Positions 35,570-45,700 of a stretch of DNA of 64,000 nucleotides are shown in pieces. Source of the stretch: Marispirochaeta sp. (lineage in GTDB: Bacteria > Spirochaetota > Spirochaetia > JC444 > Marispirochaetaceae); the NCBI RefSeq assembly GCF_963668165.1, contig NZ_OY764209.1, positions 2,294,001-2,358,000 on the forward strand, read 5' to 3'. Both the position numbers and the translations under genes were made by a program. Positions within the stretch are counted from its first letter, which is position 1; every line of letters starts with the position of its first letter. Under the pieces are notes generated by a model. That model was not told the DNA's origin and searched no databases. It saw only the letters and a program-made list of their open reading frames with translations.

Positions 35570-38410
35570 ATGAGAAATGCCGTGAAAAGTTTCTATTGTT
35601 TCCTGGTTTTCGGTTTGTTTGTGTCAGCGGTCCCTGTAATTGCCGCTGATCCCGGAGATTTGCTCTTTCGCGAGGGAAGCGCCCGCTTCGAAAGGGGTGA
35701 CTATTCCGGAGCCGCTGAAAGATACCGGAATTTTGTGCGCCGCTACCCGAAAAGCGAGTATTATCCGGAAGCCCTTTACCGCCTGGGGATCTCTTCCATA
35801 AAGACAGGAGACTACGAGAATGGCATAGAACTTTTGCGCCGCCTTGAGGCACGCTATCCCGGAGGGCGCTTCCGAACCGCCTTCTGGCTGGGGCTTGGGT
35901 ATGATGCTGCGGGAGATTTGGAGAATGCCCTTGCCTCCTGGGACCGGTATATAAGCAGTGAGGATACGGTATACCGCAGGGAAGCTCTTGTAGCTGCGGC
36001 CTACGCCAGGGCCGAAAACGGCGACCCTGCGACCGCGGAGGACCTGCTCCTTAGTCTTGAAGGCTACGACCGGGATTTCTTCATCCGCCGGGGCGGACTT
36101 GACCTGCTCGCTGAGCTGTACCGTACAGCAGGGGCCTATATGAAAATTACTGATCTTGCGGCGCGCCTGGAAGCGGTACCAATCGAAAATCTGCCTTCAG
36201 GTTTTCTTCTTACCCTTGGAGAAGCGCACCGTCAGCAGGGAGCTCTCGCCAGTGCGGAAGAACTCTTCCGCACTGTAATTGACTCGGGTTCTCCGGATTT
36301 GCGGGCTTCGGCCTACGGCCGTCTTTTTTCATTATATGAGGCCGCCGGACGGCTGCCGGAGATGGAAAGACTTGTGCTTGATGCCGAAAACCAGCTTGCC
36401 GGAGACCGGCAGGCCCTGGCTGCGTTCTGGTTTCGTGCCGGGGCGGTATTATCAACCCGGGGGTCCTCAACTGACGGTATCGGCTATCTGAAGCGGGCGT
36501 GGGACGTTCGTCATCAGGTTGAGCCTCCGGAGACCCTGCCTGTTTTCTATGCCCAGGCTCTGCTGGCCATGGATGACGTGGAGGGGGCTGTTGAGATCCT
36601 TGAAGACGCCCTTAATGAAGGTATCGGTGATCCTCAGCGCATACGCTACAGACTGGCTGCGGCGCATTCACGCCAGGATGACTGGTCAGCAGTGAAGGAG
36701 CTCCTTGCTCCTCTCACTTCACCTCTGGATGCCCCTGCTGCTCTTCTTTTAGCTCAGGCGTACCTGCGGCTGCAGGAGTATTCAGAAGGCCTTGCCGTGT
36801 CCTCAGCTGCACTGGAGAGCATACCGCCTCCGGAATGGCATGCTGGTCTGCTTAAAGTCACGTGGCAGCTCCAGGCGGCAGCGGGTGAATACAATGGGGC
36901 GGTGAAGACATATTCGCAATACATGAGGGTAACCGGAGGGCAGGATGATTCTGTAGATCTTCAGTACATAAGACTTTTGTTCAATGCCGGGCTCTATAAT
37001 CAGGTGGCACGCAGGATCCCGCCAAAGGATGCCCGGCTGGAGGCGCAGCTGTTGCGGGGTATGGCTCTTATCGGAATGGAAGAGTACGGTGAGGCCAGGG
37101 AAACCCTGGCCTCATTAAGAACCGCTGAATTAACTTCCGATTATCGACGCTTCAGGGATTACTATCTTTCATGGAGTATCTATCGCATGGGAGATTATTC
37201 CCGTGCTTTACAGGGATTCCGGAATTTTCGTAATACGTATCCGGATTCCCCCCTGGCGTCTGAAGTTGCCTGGTACGGAGGCTGGTCAGCCTTCTCCCTC
37301 AAAAACTACAGCGCCGCCGCGGAACTCTTTGGGGCCTGTGATCCTTCGGGACCCAGGGGACGCGAAGCCCTTCTTGCCCGCGCCCGCGCCCTGGCTGCAG
37401 ATGGACGCAGAGGAGAGGCGCTTTTATTAGCAGAGAGTTATCTTGGTGAGTATGCCGAACAGGGAGGTGATGAGGCCCTCTATCTTATATTTGAAATACA
37501 CCTGGATAGCGCTAATCTTGATGGAAGCTCCGAAGCACTTTCACGAATGGAGCGGGAGTATCCGTCGAGTCCCTGGACCTCCAGGGCTCTGTTCCGTCAG
37601 GCTATGGGAAACCTGGACGCCGGTAACTATGACAGGGCGGCAGCGGGTTTTGATGCTTACCGCAGGCTTTTTCCATCCGGAGAGTATACCGAAGAATCCT
37701 TTTTTTACCGGGCAGAGACTGCCGCCGCGGCTGGTGAAACACGGCTTGCCCTTTTATTGTGGGAGCGGCTTGTCCGGGAGTATCCTGAAAGTCCTCTGCG
37801 GCCCAGGGCCCTTGCTCTGCGGGGGGAGCAGCTGACAGAACTGGGGGAATATAAAGATGCCCTGGAATCCTATTCCATACTGTTGCGGGAGTATCCCGCC
37901 CAGGCGGAACAGCTTGGAATCAGGGCAGAGATTTCCCGCCTGGAATCCCTGCTGGTCTCTCCAGGATCGGAATATCGCCGTTTATTGAGTAAGGCAGAAT
38001 CTGCCGGAGGTACCGGCTCCCGGGAGGGCCGGGCTCTTTTAATCCGGGCAGTTCAGAGTGCCATAGCCGAAGGCCGGGCGGAGGATTTTAATGATGCCGG
38101 CAGGGCCCTCAGGCGGCTGCTTGACGCCTTACCTGAAGACAGGGCGGAGCAGGGACACATCTTTTTTGTTGCCGGTGAGTATGCTTTCCGGCGCAATGAA
38201 TACTCCGAGGCGGCCTCCCGGTATCTCCGGGCGGCTTCGGCAATGCCTGGAGATCAGGATTTTACCGCCCAGGCCCTCTACCGCTCCGCTCAGATGTCTC
38301 TTTATGCCGGAGACAGGGCTGCCTATACTGCGGTCCTGGACCGTCTGCGGCGCAATTTCCCCGGCAGTCCCTGGATTGAGGCTGCGGAATCCCTGGGGGA
38401 GAAAAGATGA
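35570..38410 (+). CDS. exported tetratricopeptide repeat protein
   Basis: The 946-residue product has a signal peptide (residues 1-25, ending VIAAD). It then consists almost wholly of TPR-type helix pairs. Examples are LLFREGSARFERGDYSGAAE and YPKSEYYPEALYRLGISSI near residues 30-75, YPDSPLASEVAWYGGWSAF near 555, and YPSSPWTSRALFRQAMGNL near 665. The repeated YPxSxxxxxALYRLG pattern is that of the Tol-Pal-associated and BamD-like periplasmic TPR proteins. It likely acts as a periplasmic scaffold. Its last codons overlap the next gene (ATGA), and ExbB, ExbD and TonB-like genes follow. Confidence 0.85.
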   Translation: MRNAVKSFYCFLVFGLFVSAVPVIAADPGDLLFREGSARFERGDYSGAAERYRNFVRRYPKSEYYPEALYRLGISSIKTGDYENGIELLRRLEARYPGGRFRTAFWLGLGYDAAGDLENALASWDRYISSEDTVYRREALVAAAYARAENGDPATAEDLLLSLEGYDRDFFIRRGGLDLLAELYRTAGAYMKITDLAARLEAVPIENLPSGFLLTLGEAHRQQGALASAEELFRTVIDSGSPDLRASAYGRLFSLYEAAGRLPEMERLVLDAENQLAGDRQALAAFWFRAGAVLSTRGSSTDGIGYLKRAWDVRHQVEPPETLPVFYAQALLAMDDVEGAVEILEDALNEGIGDPQRIRYRLAAAHSRQDDWSAVKELLAPLTSPLDAPAALLLAQAYLRLQEYSEGLAVSSAALESIPPPEWHAGLLKVTWQLQAAAGEYNGAVKTYSQYMRVTGGQDDSVDLQYIRLLFNAGLYNQVARRIPPKDARLEAQLLRGMALIGMEEYGEARETLASLRTAELTSDYRRFRDYYLSWSIYRMGDYSRALQGFRNFRNTYPDSPLASEVAWYGGWSAFSLKNYSAAAELFGACDPSGPRGREALLARARALAADGRRGEALLLAESYLGEYAEQGGDEALYLIFEIHLDSANLDGSSEALSRMEREYPSSPWTSRALFRQAMGNLDAGNYDRAAAGFDAYRRLFPSGEYTEESFFYRAETAAAAGETRLALLLWERLVREYPESPLRPRALALRGEQLTELGEYKDALESYSILLREYPAQAEQLGIRAEISRLESLLVSPGSEYRRLLSKAESAGGTGSREGRALLIRAVQSAIAEGRAEDFNDAGRALRRLLDALPEDRAEQGHIFFVAGEYAFRRNEYSEAASRYLRAASAMPGDQDFTAQALYRSAQMSLYAGDRAAYTAVLDRLRRNFPGSPWIEAAESLGEKR

Positions 38411-39996
38411 ATTATCTTCGATATTTTTTACTGATAGCAGTTTTGCTTGTGTTCCCTTTCTCTCTGCCCGCCCAGGAGGCGGCGGATGATGAAGAACCGG
38501 ATGTGGAACTGCCGGAGCTTACCTTGAGTTTTGAGGATATCTTTGGCGAGGAACTCCCCCTGATTGAACTGGAGCTCGAAGAAGCTATGGCCCCGGGGCT
38601 GCCGGAGCTTTCCGAACCCCTGGGAGTGCTGCAGGTACGGCCTCATACAATCGACCTGCCTGCGCCGGTTTTTGATACTCTTCCATACGGGAGTGATTCT
38701 GCTCCTCTCTACGGCAGGGGCTATATCGGTTTTGGCACATCAAACTCTTTGCTGGGAGAAATCGAGATTGCCACCCTGGGGGCCGATCCCGGGTTCGGGC
38801 TCTTTTACTCACACCGGTCACTTGACGGTTTCGGCGGAAATTCCCCGGGGGAGGGCTACACCTTTCGCCGTGAAGAAGCCCGGGTTAAAGCCGATTATGC
38901 CGGGTTCGGCGGCGACGCTTTCTTTTCCGGCTCCTTCGTTGAGGAGGAACGGGGCCTGCAGGGGGAGCCGCAGTTCTCGTCTACCCTGTACAGAACAATG
39001 GGGGCGGAAGGGGGCTACGAGCTCCCTCCCGACAGGGGCTGGTACGGTGGTGCCAGTTTTGCGCTGGACGGTGCCTATCAGAACCTTTCAGGCACGGCTC
39101 CGGAGGATACAACCCACCTGACCCTTACACCAATCTTCAAAGGCGGTTATGCCTGGTCTTCGGTCATACTGGGTGCCGAAGGACGGTACAGTTTTCGTTC
39201 CGGCTCGCAAGGGGATTACATCCAGCTTTTGCGGCTGGACCTGGGTGCCGAGGGGGACTTAAGTCCCCGGGTCGGATTTATTGCCACTGCAGGTCTTGGC
39301 TATACCCTGGATGAAGATCTCCGTTTCCCCTTTTCATTGCTCATTAGTGCGGGGATCAGCGAGAATCTGAGCATGGAAGCCTCGGGGGGATTTTATCATG
39401 AGTTTGCGGACTACTCCTCGCTGCTCTCCGCCTACCCCTTTCTGCGCATACCTGAGGAGCCGCTGGCTATGGAGGAAGGCTGGGAAGGAGAGCTCTCTTT
39501 CAGGCTGAGACTGGGACAGGATCTCTATCTGAGAGCAGGCAGCTCTCTGACGGCGGGTACACGCTATCGGGCCGGTGAGGATTCCGAGGCCGCTTCACCC
39601 CTGCTTCCTGTGGTGGACGAGGACGTTCGGGAGGTGAGTCCCCGGGGAAGTCTTGAGTTCCCCCTGGGAAAATCCTTTTTTGGCAGTTTTTCTGCAGGTT
39701 TGCGATATGATTATCAGGAGTCGAGCATGGAAGCCTTTGATATCGGGGTAGGGATAGAAAGCGAGGGGCTAACCTCCCGCCTGGGTTTTCGTCTGCGGGG
39801 TGACTGGGACCTCTCCGATAATGAAGAGAGTCCGATTATCGGAACCGAAGCATGGTACGAGCCTCTGGAGAGTATCCGGTTTATTCTGGCCGTTGACGAT
39901 GCCCTTGGGCCCCTGCGTTCGGGAGGCAGAAAGGACGACAGCGGTCTTGAAATTCCCGGTTTCGTGATACATTTTGCTACGGAAATAAGCCTGTAA
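38407..39996 (+). CDS. putative outer-membrane beta-barrel protein
   Basis: Unrecognised at family level. The 529-residue protein has a signal peptide (about 1-22, ending SLPAQ). An acidic leucine and proline rich stretch follows (about 25-80). The rest is a long region of alternating polar and hydrophobic residues with many aromatics, such as SLDGFGGNSPGEGYTFRREE, VILGAEGRYSFRSGSQGDYI and FFGSFSAGLRYDYQESSMEA. Its end, FVIHFATEISL, resembles a barrel closing strand. At this length it is short for a TonB-dependent receptor with plug. It overlaps the TPR gene by 4 bases, so the two are coupled and probably partners at the outer membrane. Confidence 0.7.
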   Translation: MNYLRYFLLIAVLLVFPFSLPAQEAADDEEPDVELPELTLSFEDIFGEELPLIELELEEAMAPGLPELSEPLGVLQVRPHTIDLPAPVFDTLPYGSDSAPLYGRGYIGFGTSNSLLGEIEIATLGADPGFGLFYSHRSLDGFGGNSPGEGYTFRREEARVKADYAGFGGDAFFSGSFVEEERGLQGEPQFSSTLYRTMGAEGGYELPPDRGWYGGASFALDGAYQNLSGTAPEDTTHLTLTPIFKGGYAWSSVILGAEGRYSFRSGSQGDYIQLLRLDLGAEGDLSPRVGFIATAGLGYTLDEDLRFPFSLLISAGISENLSMEASGGFYHEFADYSSLLSAYPFLRIPEEPLAMEEGWEGELSFRLRLGQDLYLRAGSSLTAGTRYRAGEDSEAASPLLPVVDEDVREVSPRGSLEFPLGKSFFGSFSAGLRYDYQESSMEAFDIGVGIESEGLTSRLGFRLRGDWDLSDNEESPIIGTEAWYEPLESIRFILAVDDALGPLRSGGRKDDSGLEIPGFVIHFATEISL

Positions 39997-40051
39997 GAGT
40001 TTAGGGGCCGGAGGTTTTTAAAATGGAAAACAATGACTACAAGGATGGAAT

Positions 40052-40666
40052 ATGGATGGTTTAACAACTCTGCTGCGTGACGGAGGTCTGATTCTCTGGA
40101 TCATCATGCTGCTGTCTCTGGCGGCGGGGGCGATAATTATTGAGCGCTTTCTCTTTTTTCGCCGTATCCGGGTTGATGAGGACACCCTTATTGCCCGTCT
40201 CAAGGCAACCCTGGAAAAGGGGCATCACGACGAGGCTTTGAGTATCTGCGAAAGCAATCCTTCGCCTTTGACGAATCTTATGAAAGTAGGGATTGAAAAC
40301 CGGCACAAATCCCCCGGAGATATTCGCGACCTGGTGCTAAGCGCGGCGAATCTGGAAACACCTCGCCTGGAGCGATCCCTCAATGCTCTTGGAACTATTG
40401 CCCATATATCGCCTCTTCTGGGCCTTCTGGGGACTGTTACCGGGAACATTGAAGCCTTTGGTGTGCTGGGCAAGTTCGGCGCCGTTGGGGATCCTTCCCT
40501 GCTGGCATCGGGAATTGCCGAAGCCCTGATTACCACCGCGGCAGGTCTTATTGTTTCGATTCCTGCCATAGTATTCTATAATCATCTGGTAAACCGGGTG
40601 AATCACATCATCATTCGACTGGAGAACAGGGTCAACGAGCTTGTCCTTTTTCTGGGAGGTGCCTGA
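40052..40666 (+). CDS. exbB: MotA/TolQ/ExbB proton channel family protein
   Basis: ExbB/TolQ forms the inner-membrane proton-driven stator with ExbD/TolR. The 204-residue protein has a first membrane helix at about residues 12-30 (GLILWIIMLLSLAAGAIIIE). It then has a cytoplasmic domain and two further helices (LGTIAHISPLLGLLGTVTGNIEAF near 110-133 and ALITTAAGLIVSIPAIVFYNH near 150-170), with the conserved GLLGTV turn. AAGGATGG precedes the ATG. Its stop overlaps exbD by one base. Sequence alone does not separate Tol from Exb function. Confidence 0.93.
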   Translation: MDGLTTLLRDGGLILWIIMLLSLAAGAIIIERFLFFRRIRVDEDTLIARLKATLEKGHHDEALSICESNPSPLTNLMKVGIENRHKSPGDIRDLVLSAANLETPRLERSLNALGTIAHISPLLGLLGTVTGNIEAFGVLGKFGAVGDPSLLASGIAEALITTAAGLIVSIPAIVFYNHLVNRVNHIIIRLENRVNELVLFLGGA

Positions 40667-41073
40667 TGCAGTTTCGCAGGAGACTGAAAACCAATGCCAC
40701 GGTTGACCTTGTGCCGATGATCGACGTGGTATTTCAGCTGGTTATCTTTTTTATGGTCTCCACCACCTTCATACTTACTCCCGGCATTAACCTCTCTTTG
40801 CCGGAATCTACCACCGCGGAGCCCGTTGCGGCTTCCCGGATCATCATTACCGTTGCAGGAGAGGAGGAGATCTATATCAATAAGGAGCGGGTAGCCCTGG
40901 ACAGTCTCATCCCTATGCTGCAGGAGATGCGTGTCTCCTCCGAGATTGGAAATGTGGTGCTTGAGGGAGACCGGCAGGTTCCGTATTCCCTGCTCATCCA
41001 GGTTCTTGATATCCTGCGGGCTGCAGGCTTTTCCGGCGCCAACCTCAGGACCCTGGAACCAGGCGGAGGTTGA
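40666..41073 (+). CDS. exbD: ExbD/TolR family protein
   Basis: ExbD/TolR carries the conserved membrane aspartate that takes up protons. The 135-residue product has a cytoplasmic N-terminus (QFRRRLKTNATVDLVPMIDV). One membrane helix, MIDVVFQLVIFFMVSTTFIL (about residues 18-38), contains the essential aspartate at about residue 20. A periplasmic domain follows (IIITVAGEEEIYINKERVAL; ILDILRAAGFSGANLRTLEP). It is coupled to exbB and 8 bases before the TonB-like gene. Confidence 0.93.
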   Translation: MQFRRRLKTNATVDLVPMIDVVFQLVIFFMVSTTFILTPGINLSLPESTTAEPVAASRIIITVAGEEEIYINKERVALDSLIPMLQEMRVSSEIGNVVLEGDRQVPYSLLIQVLDILRAAGFSGANLRTLEPGGG

Positions 41074-41080
41074 TCTGCAG

Positions 41081-42055
41081 ATGACCCGATTCTCAGCGGT
41101 GGAAAAGGAACGCTCCCTGATTGCCCTGCTTGTATCTTTGGCCCTTCATCTTGTTGTTATACTAATAGCAATGATGATTCCAGGGTCCGAACTCATACCG
41201 GAACGTCCCAAATCCGTCCCTATTCAGGTCAGTTTTACCCTGCCTGAGCCGCCTGTTCCCGAGCCGACGACCGCGGAACTACCCCCTCCCGAGCCGCAGG
41301 AGGTAGCCCCTCAGCCGGAACCGGTCCCCAGGCAGTCCCGTGTGAGCCCGGCGCCCAAACCGGTACCCAGGCCTGTTCCCCGGAGCTCGGCCCCTTCGAC
41401 GGGCAGTGTGGAGCCGGAATACGAGCCCTGGACCCCGGAACCGGAGCAGGATTTTCAGCAAAGTTTTTCGAGCAGCAATGAATCAACCCGTGATGGGGGA
41501 CGTATATCCCGGAATACACCCAGCGACAGCAGAACCCAGTTCGGGGAAACAGAATATCAGTCAGGCGCCGAGAAGGGAGACGATCCGGTAATCAGAAGAT
41601 CTTCTTCCGGGGATACAGGCTCCCAGGCCCTCAGCGACAGCCAGTTGGCTGAACTGGACAGAGCCCTGGCACGTGGCGGCCGCAGCGGAGAATCCGCCGC
41701 TGGTCAGGGACCTGTAATCACCGATGTAGATAACGTCGGCAGCATTGACAACCTGGAATCCGTCCTGAGCTACCGCAACGCCCGTTACTCGGGCCTTCCC
41801 GGGCTGGATGACAATTCCGCGGCTGAACTTTCTGCCAGGAAACTGAGCGTATTGACGGTAGATATCTCTTTTACCATTTCTCCCGATGGAAGCGTGGAAG
41901 ACTTGCAAACCTCGGCCTCTTCGGGCTATCCTTCGCTGGACGCATTTTTACAGAAGAATCTGCCGCGGGTTCTCAGGTTTGCACCTCTGCCGAAGGAATA
42001 CGGCGATTTACGGCAGCAGGTCAGGAATCTTGAACTTGTCGTCAAATCCAATTGA
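41081..42055 (+). CDS. TonB/TolA-like energy transducer
   Basis: The 324-residue product has one N-terminal membrane anchor (about residues 12-32: LIALLVSLALHLVVILIAMM, with the SxxxH feature of TonB). A proline-rich linker follows (about 45-120, with repeats of P-E/P-V/P-R), then a polar Ser/Gly-rich section. The C-terminal TonB-like domain (about 255-324) has LSVLTVDISFTISPDGSVED and LRQQVRNLELVVKSN. It follows ExbB and ExbD, completing a stator-transducer set. The start 41081 is chosen because it begins just before the anchor; an earlier start at 40931 overlaps exbD. Confidence 0.88.
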   Translation: MTRFSAVEKERSLIALLVSLALHLVVILIAMMIPGSELIPERPKSVPIQVSFTLPEPPVPEPTTAELPPPEPQEVAPQPEPVPRQSRVSPAPKPVPRPVPRSSAPSTGSVEPEYEPWTPEPEQDFQQSFSSSNESTRDGGRISRNTPSDSRTQFGETEYQSGAEKGDDPVIRRSSSGDTGSQALSDSQLAELDRALARGGRSGESAAGQGPVITDVDNVGSIDNLESVLSYRNARYSGLPGLDDNSAAELSARKLSVLTVDISFTISPDGSVEDLQTSASSGYPSLDAFLQKNLPRVLRFAPLPKEYGDLRQQVRNLELVVKSN

Positions 42056-42068
42056 AAAGCGATGGATA

Positions 42069-42731
42069 ATGAAATTTCGCGCAGTAGCTTTCGATATCGA
42101 CGGTACATTGTATCCGAATTTCCACATGTACCTGTATTCCCTGATTCCTGCCCTGAAACACCCGCTCCTGGCCCTGAATTTCGGCCGGGTGCGAAAAGAG
42201 ATCCGCGAGGTAAGGCCGGTAGAGAATTTCCGGCACCTGCAGGCCAGGATGCTCGCCGACTATATGGGCTGCAGTCCTGAGCATGCCTTCGCCCTGGCTG
42301 AGCGCTTTCTGTACGAACGCTGGGTTACCTCTTTTAAAGGATTGAAGCCTTTTCCCGGGGTGCGGGCCGTTCTGGACGAGTTGAAACACACGGGATTCAA
42401 ACTTGCTGCCATGTCCGACTTTCCCATCCAGAGCAAGCTCGATTATTTGGGCCTCTCCGGTCTCTGGGACACGGCCTTTACGGCAGAGGACACCAATTAC
42501 CTTAAGCCACATCCTGAACCTTTTTTGCGGCTTATACACGAATTGGGATTCAGACAAGAGGAAATCCTCTATGTGGGAAACAGTTATTCCTACGACATTG
42601 AGGGCGCCAGTGCCGTTGGTATTCACACTGCTCATTTAACCAGGCGCCCGGTACCCGCTTCAAAGGCGGATTTCTCCTTTTATCGCTATAGTGATCTTCG
42701 GGATTTCGTTTTTTCGCATTCCGGGGTATAA
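42069..42731 (+). CDS. HAD-superfamily hydrolase (phosphatase)
   Basis: The 220-residue protein begins KFRAVAFDIDGTLYPNFHMY, whose DxDGT motif holds the nucleophile aspartate (residue 9) and acid/base aspartate (residue 11). Motif II is AAMSDFP near residue 117, the lysine is in YLKPHPEPF near 145, and motif IV is ILYVGNSYSYDIEGASAVG. A helical cap of about 75 residues lies after motif I, so it is a C1-cap type. The substrate is unknown. It follows the TonB-like gene by 13 bases, and its product is likely cytoplasmic. Confidence 0.9.
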   Translation: MKFRAVAFDIDGTLYPNFHMYLYSLIPALKHPLLALNFGRVRKEIREVRPVENFRHLQARMLADYMGCSPEHAFALAERFLYERWVTSFKGLKPFPGVRAVLDELKHTGFKLAAMSDFPIQSKLDYLGLSGLWDTAFTAEDTNYLKPHPEPFLRLIHELGFRQEEILYVGNSYSYDIEGASAVGIHTAHLTRRPVPASKADFSFYRYSDLRDFVFSHSGV

Positions 42732-42768
42732 TTACCTTGGGTCAATAGAAAAAACTGGGAGAGGGACA

Positions 42769-45700
42769 ATGCTATTCGACTCTTTCTTTCAAGCGGGAAA
42801 TATCATAACCCTGGCAATAGTTCTGATTATACTGGCGGTGTATCGTCAGCTTGACAAGGACAACCGTTCTCTTGAGAAGCTGAAGAAGTTCGCCGACCGG
42901 ATGAAGGACGATATCGGCTCCTTTGTCGACGAAAAGAGCCGTGACATGCAAAACCTGGCCATCGAACTTGATGTTCATCAAAAGACCGCCAAAGAGATTC
43001 TCTCGCGCCTCGGTAAATCCGAGGAAAAGCTGCAGGAACGCAGTACTCATCTGGAAGAGGTCCGGGAGAAGATTGATGGTTACGATGCCTCCTTAAAAGA
43101 ACTGGGTACCATGACCGGTAAAGTAGAAGAGAACCTGAGGCGGATAGCCTCGGAATCCGGGTTTGTCGATACTGTGGCAAAACGGGTAAAGGCCGTGGCA
43201 GGGCAGCTTGATACCGTTGAAAAGTCCGTTCCGGAGATTGAGAAGCGGCTTAAAAAGGATTCGCAAGAGATTCTCGAAGCCCTCAAACAGGATATTATAA
43301 AGGGCGTATACGATGATGTAGGCCGTCTTAAAAAAGAGGCCCGTCAGGCCGGCAGCCAGGTGGAAGAGTTTTCCACATTCATCTCCTCCCTGCAGGAGAA
43401 ACAGAGTGATACAGAAAGGGAATCCCTTGATTTTCTGCGTTCATCTGCTGATGAGCTGTTGCAGGAGCTGGACGGGGCGCGCAAGAATCTTGAGGCAGAG
43501 TTTGCCGGGAACCTGGAATCCATCGGATCGAACATGCAGGATGAAATCTCTTCCCGCATTAAGGCTGTGATGGATGAAGGCCGCAATCTGGAGGGAGAGA
43601 TTTTTGACTCCCTGCGGGAGTATATAGAAGGCCGGGTTGGAGACGTGAAAGCTGAAACCGCCGCCTGGAAGGTCTCTGCGGATAAAAATCTGGAAACCCA
43701 TCAGGAAAGCCTTGAACGACAGATGGCAGAGCTTAACAGCAGGCTCAGCGCCTTCCGCAAGGAAGCTGAGAACACATTTGACCAGGCCGCGGCAACAACG
43801 GAGAGTGTAAAGAGTCAGTTCCGGGAACAGTATGAGGAGATCCGCAAGTCCGCTGAATCCTGGCAGAAAGAGGTTGAAAACAGCCTTGAGGGTCACCGTC
43901 TCGGTATACAGAAAAAGACCTCCGAACTGGAAGCCCGTCTTCTTGAGTACGAAGAGGATACAGGTTACCGATTTTCCCGTATCGAAGAGATTACCAGGGA
44001 TATGGATCAGCTGGAGGAGAATCTGAAGGCCTCCATGGACCGGGTATCAGCGAAAATCCGCAAGGAATTTGCAGATTTCGCGGCACAGCTTGCTTCCGAA
44101 CGAGGAGAAGAGCACGAAAAGGCCGAGCAGGAATTATCTGCCATCCGTTCGGCAATGGGCGAGCTTGAAAATGAGCTGAACGAATTGAAATCAAAGGCCT
44201 ACGACAGTGTCTCCGAGAAACTGAAACTCTTTGAGGATGATTTCTTTTCTGATCTGCGGGAGAGAAATGCTTCCATGCAGAATCAGTTTCAGGACTGGAA
44301 GGAGAATATCCGCACAAGTCTCGATGATTTAACAGAAGAATCTGTTCAGAAACGGCAGGAAGTGGAGGAGCGTTATTCCGGAGAACTCGAGGAGCGTCTT
44401 GGCTCTATCCGCAATGATTTGCAGACAGGAATGAAGGACTTTGAAAGCCAGGTAAATGCCTTCTATGGCCGAATTGAACAGAAGATTGCCAGCACCGAGA
44501 CAGATATGAAGAGTCTTGAAGATGCTATCCGGCAGGATGTCGAAGAGGCCCGGCGGCAGTCCCGGGCCTCCTTTGAGACAATTTTTATCGAGCATGATAC
44601 CTCAATCAAGGACCAGATAAAGAAGTCCGAGAGAGAGTTCCTTGGCGAACTCAAACGTCTGGGTGATAATCTGGACGCAGGCCGCAAGGAGCTTTCGTCT
44701 GTACTGGAATCGGCGAAATCGGATGTTACGGTCTGGCAGGCCCAGATTCTGCAGCAGCTGAAGGAAGCTGAATCCCAGGTGAACGAGGACCTGTCGGGAT
44801 TTAAGCTCTCTACCAGGGAGAATACCGCCTCTCTTGTTCAGGCCTATACGGAAGAGCAGGAGGAGCTTGTACAGAACAGTCAGGCCGAGCGTGCCCGTAT
44901 CCGTAATGAAATCAAGAACCTTAACGAGTCGGTGCTGGAACTGCAGAGCGAACTGCGCAAACGTACCGAAGAGGCTTTTGAACGCCAGGGCAGGGAGACA
45001 GAAAACTCCCTGGCGGAATTCCAGAAACGCTCCAGAGAGCTATTATCAGAGGCGGATGTTCGGCTTAAAGAATTCCGCGAGTCCGCCGCAGATATCAAGG
45101 AGAAGGTGGAAGGTTCCCAGAACAAGCTCTTCGGCAAGATCGAGGACCAGTACAAAATTCTGTCGGTGAAGCTGCAGGAAATTGATAAGCGCCAGAAGAA
45201 TTTTGTCTCACAGACCAAGATTTTTGACCGTGCTGATTCTCTGAAAATCTCTCTGGAAGAGAGTCTTGAGGATCTTAAATCCGAGATCGCCCGGGTGGAT
45301 GCCATGAGCAAAGAGATAAAGGAGTCGGAACGAAAGTTTCTCAAAGTACAGAAGCTTGGCGAAGAAGTCTCAGCCAAGTTTACCCGCTTCCTTAATGAGA
45401 GGGGTCGTATCGAGGAGATGGAAGGGGACTTTAAAAAGCTTATCAATCTGTCCCAGGCTATCGATACCAAGCTGAGCGATGTTACCTCGTCCCATGATAC
45501 CCTGACCTCGCTGCAGGCCCAGTTGCGGCAGCTCGAAGAGCTGGAAAAAGAGGTTAATGTCAAATTCGAACGCCTCGAGAGCAAAGGTAATATTCTGGAT
45601 GCAACAACATCCGGTGTGGATAAGAACTTTCAAACCCTCAGAGAACTTGAAGGGCGGACTAAAGAACTCGGCAGTCAGCTCTCCGTTCTTCCCCAGGAGT

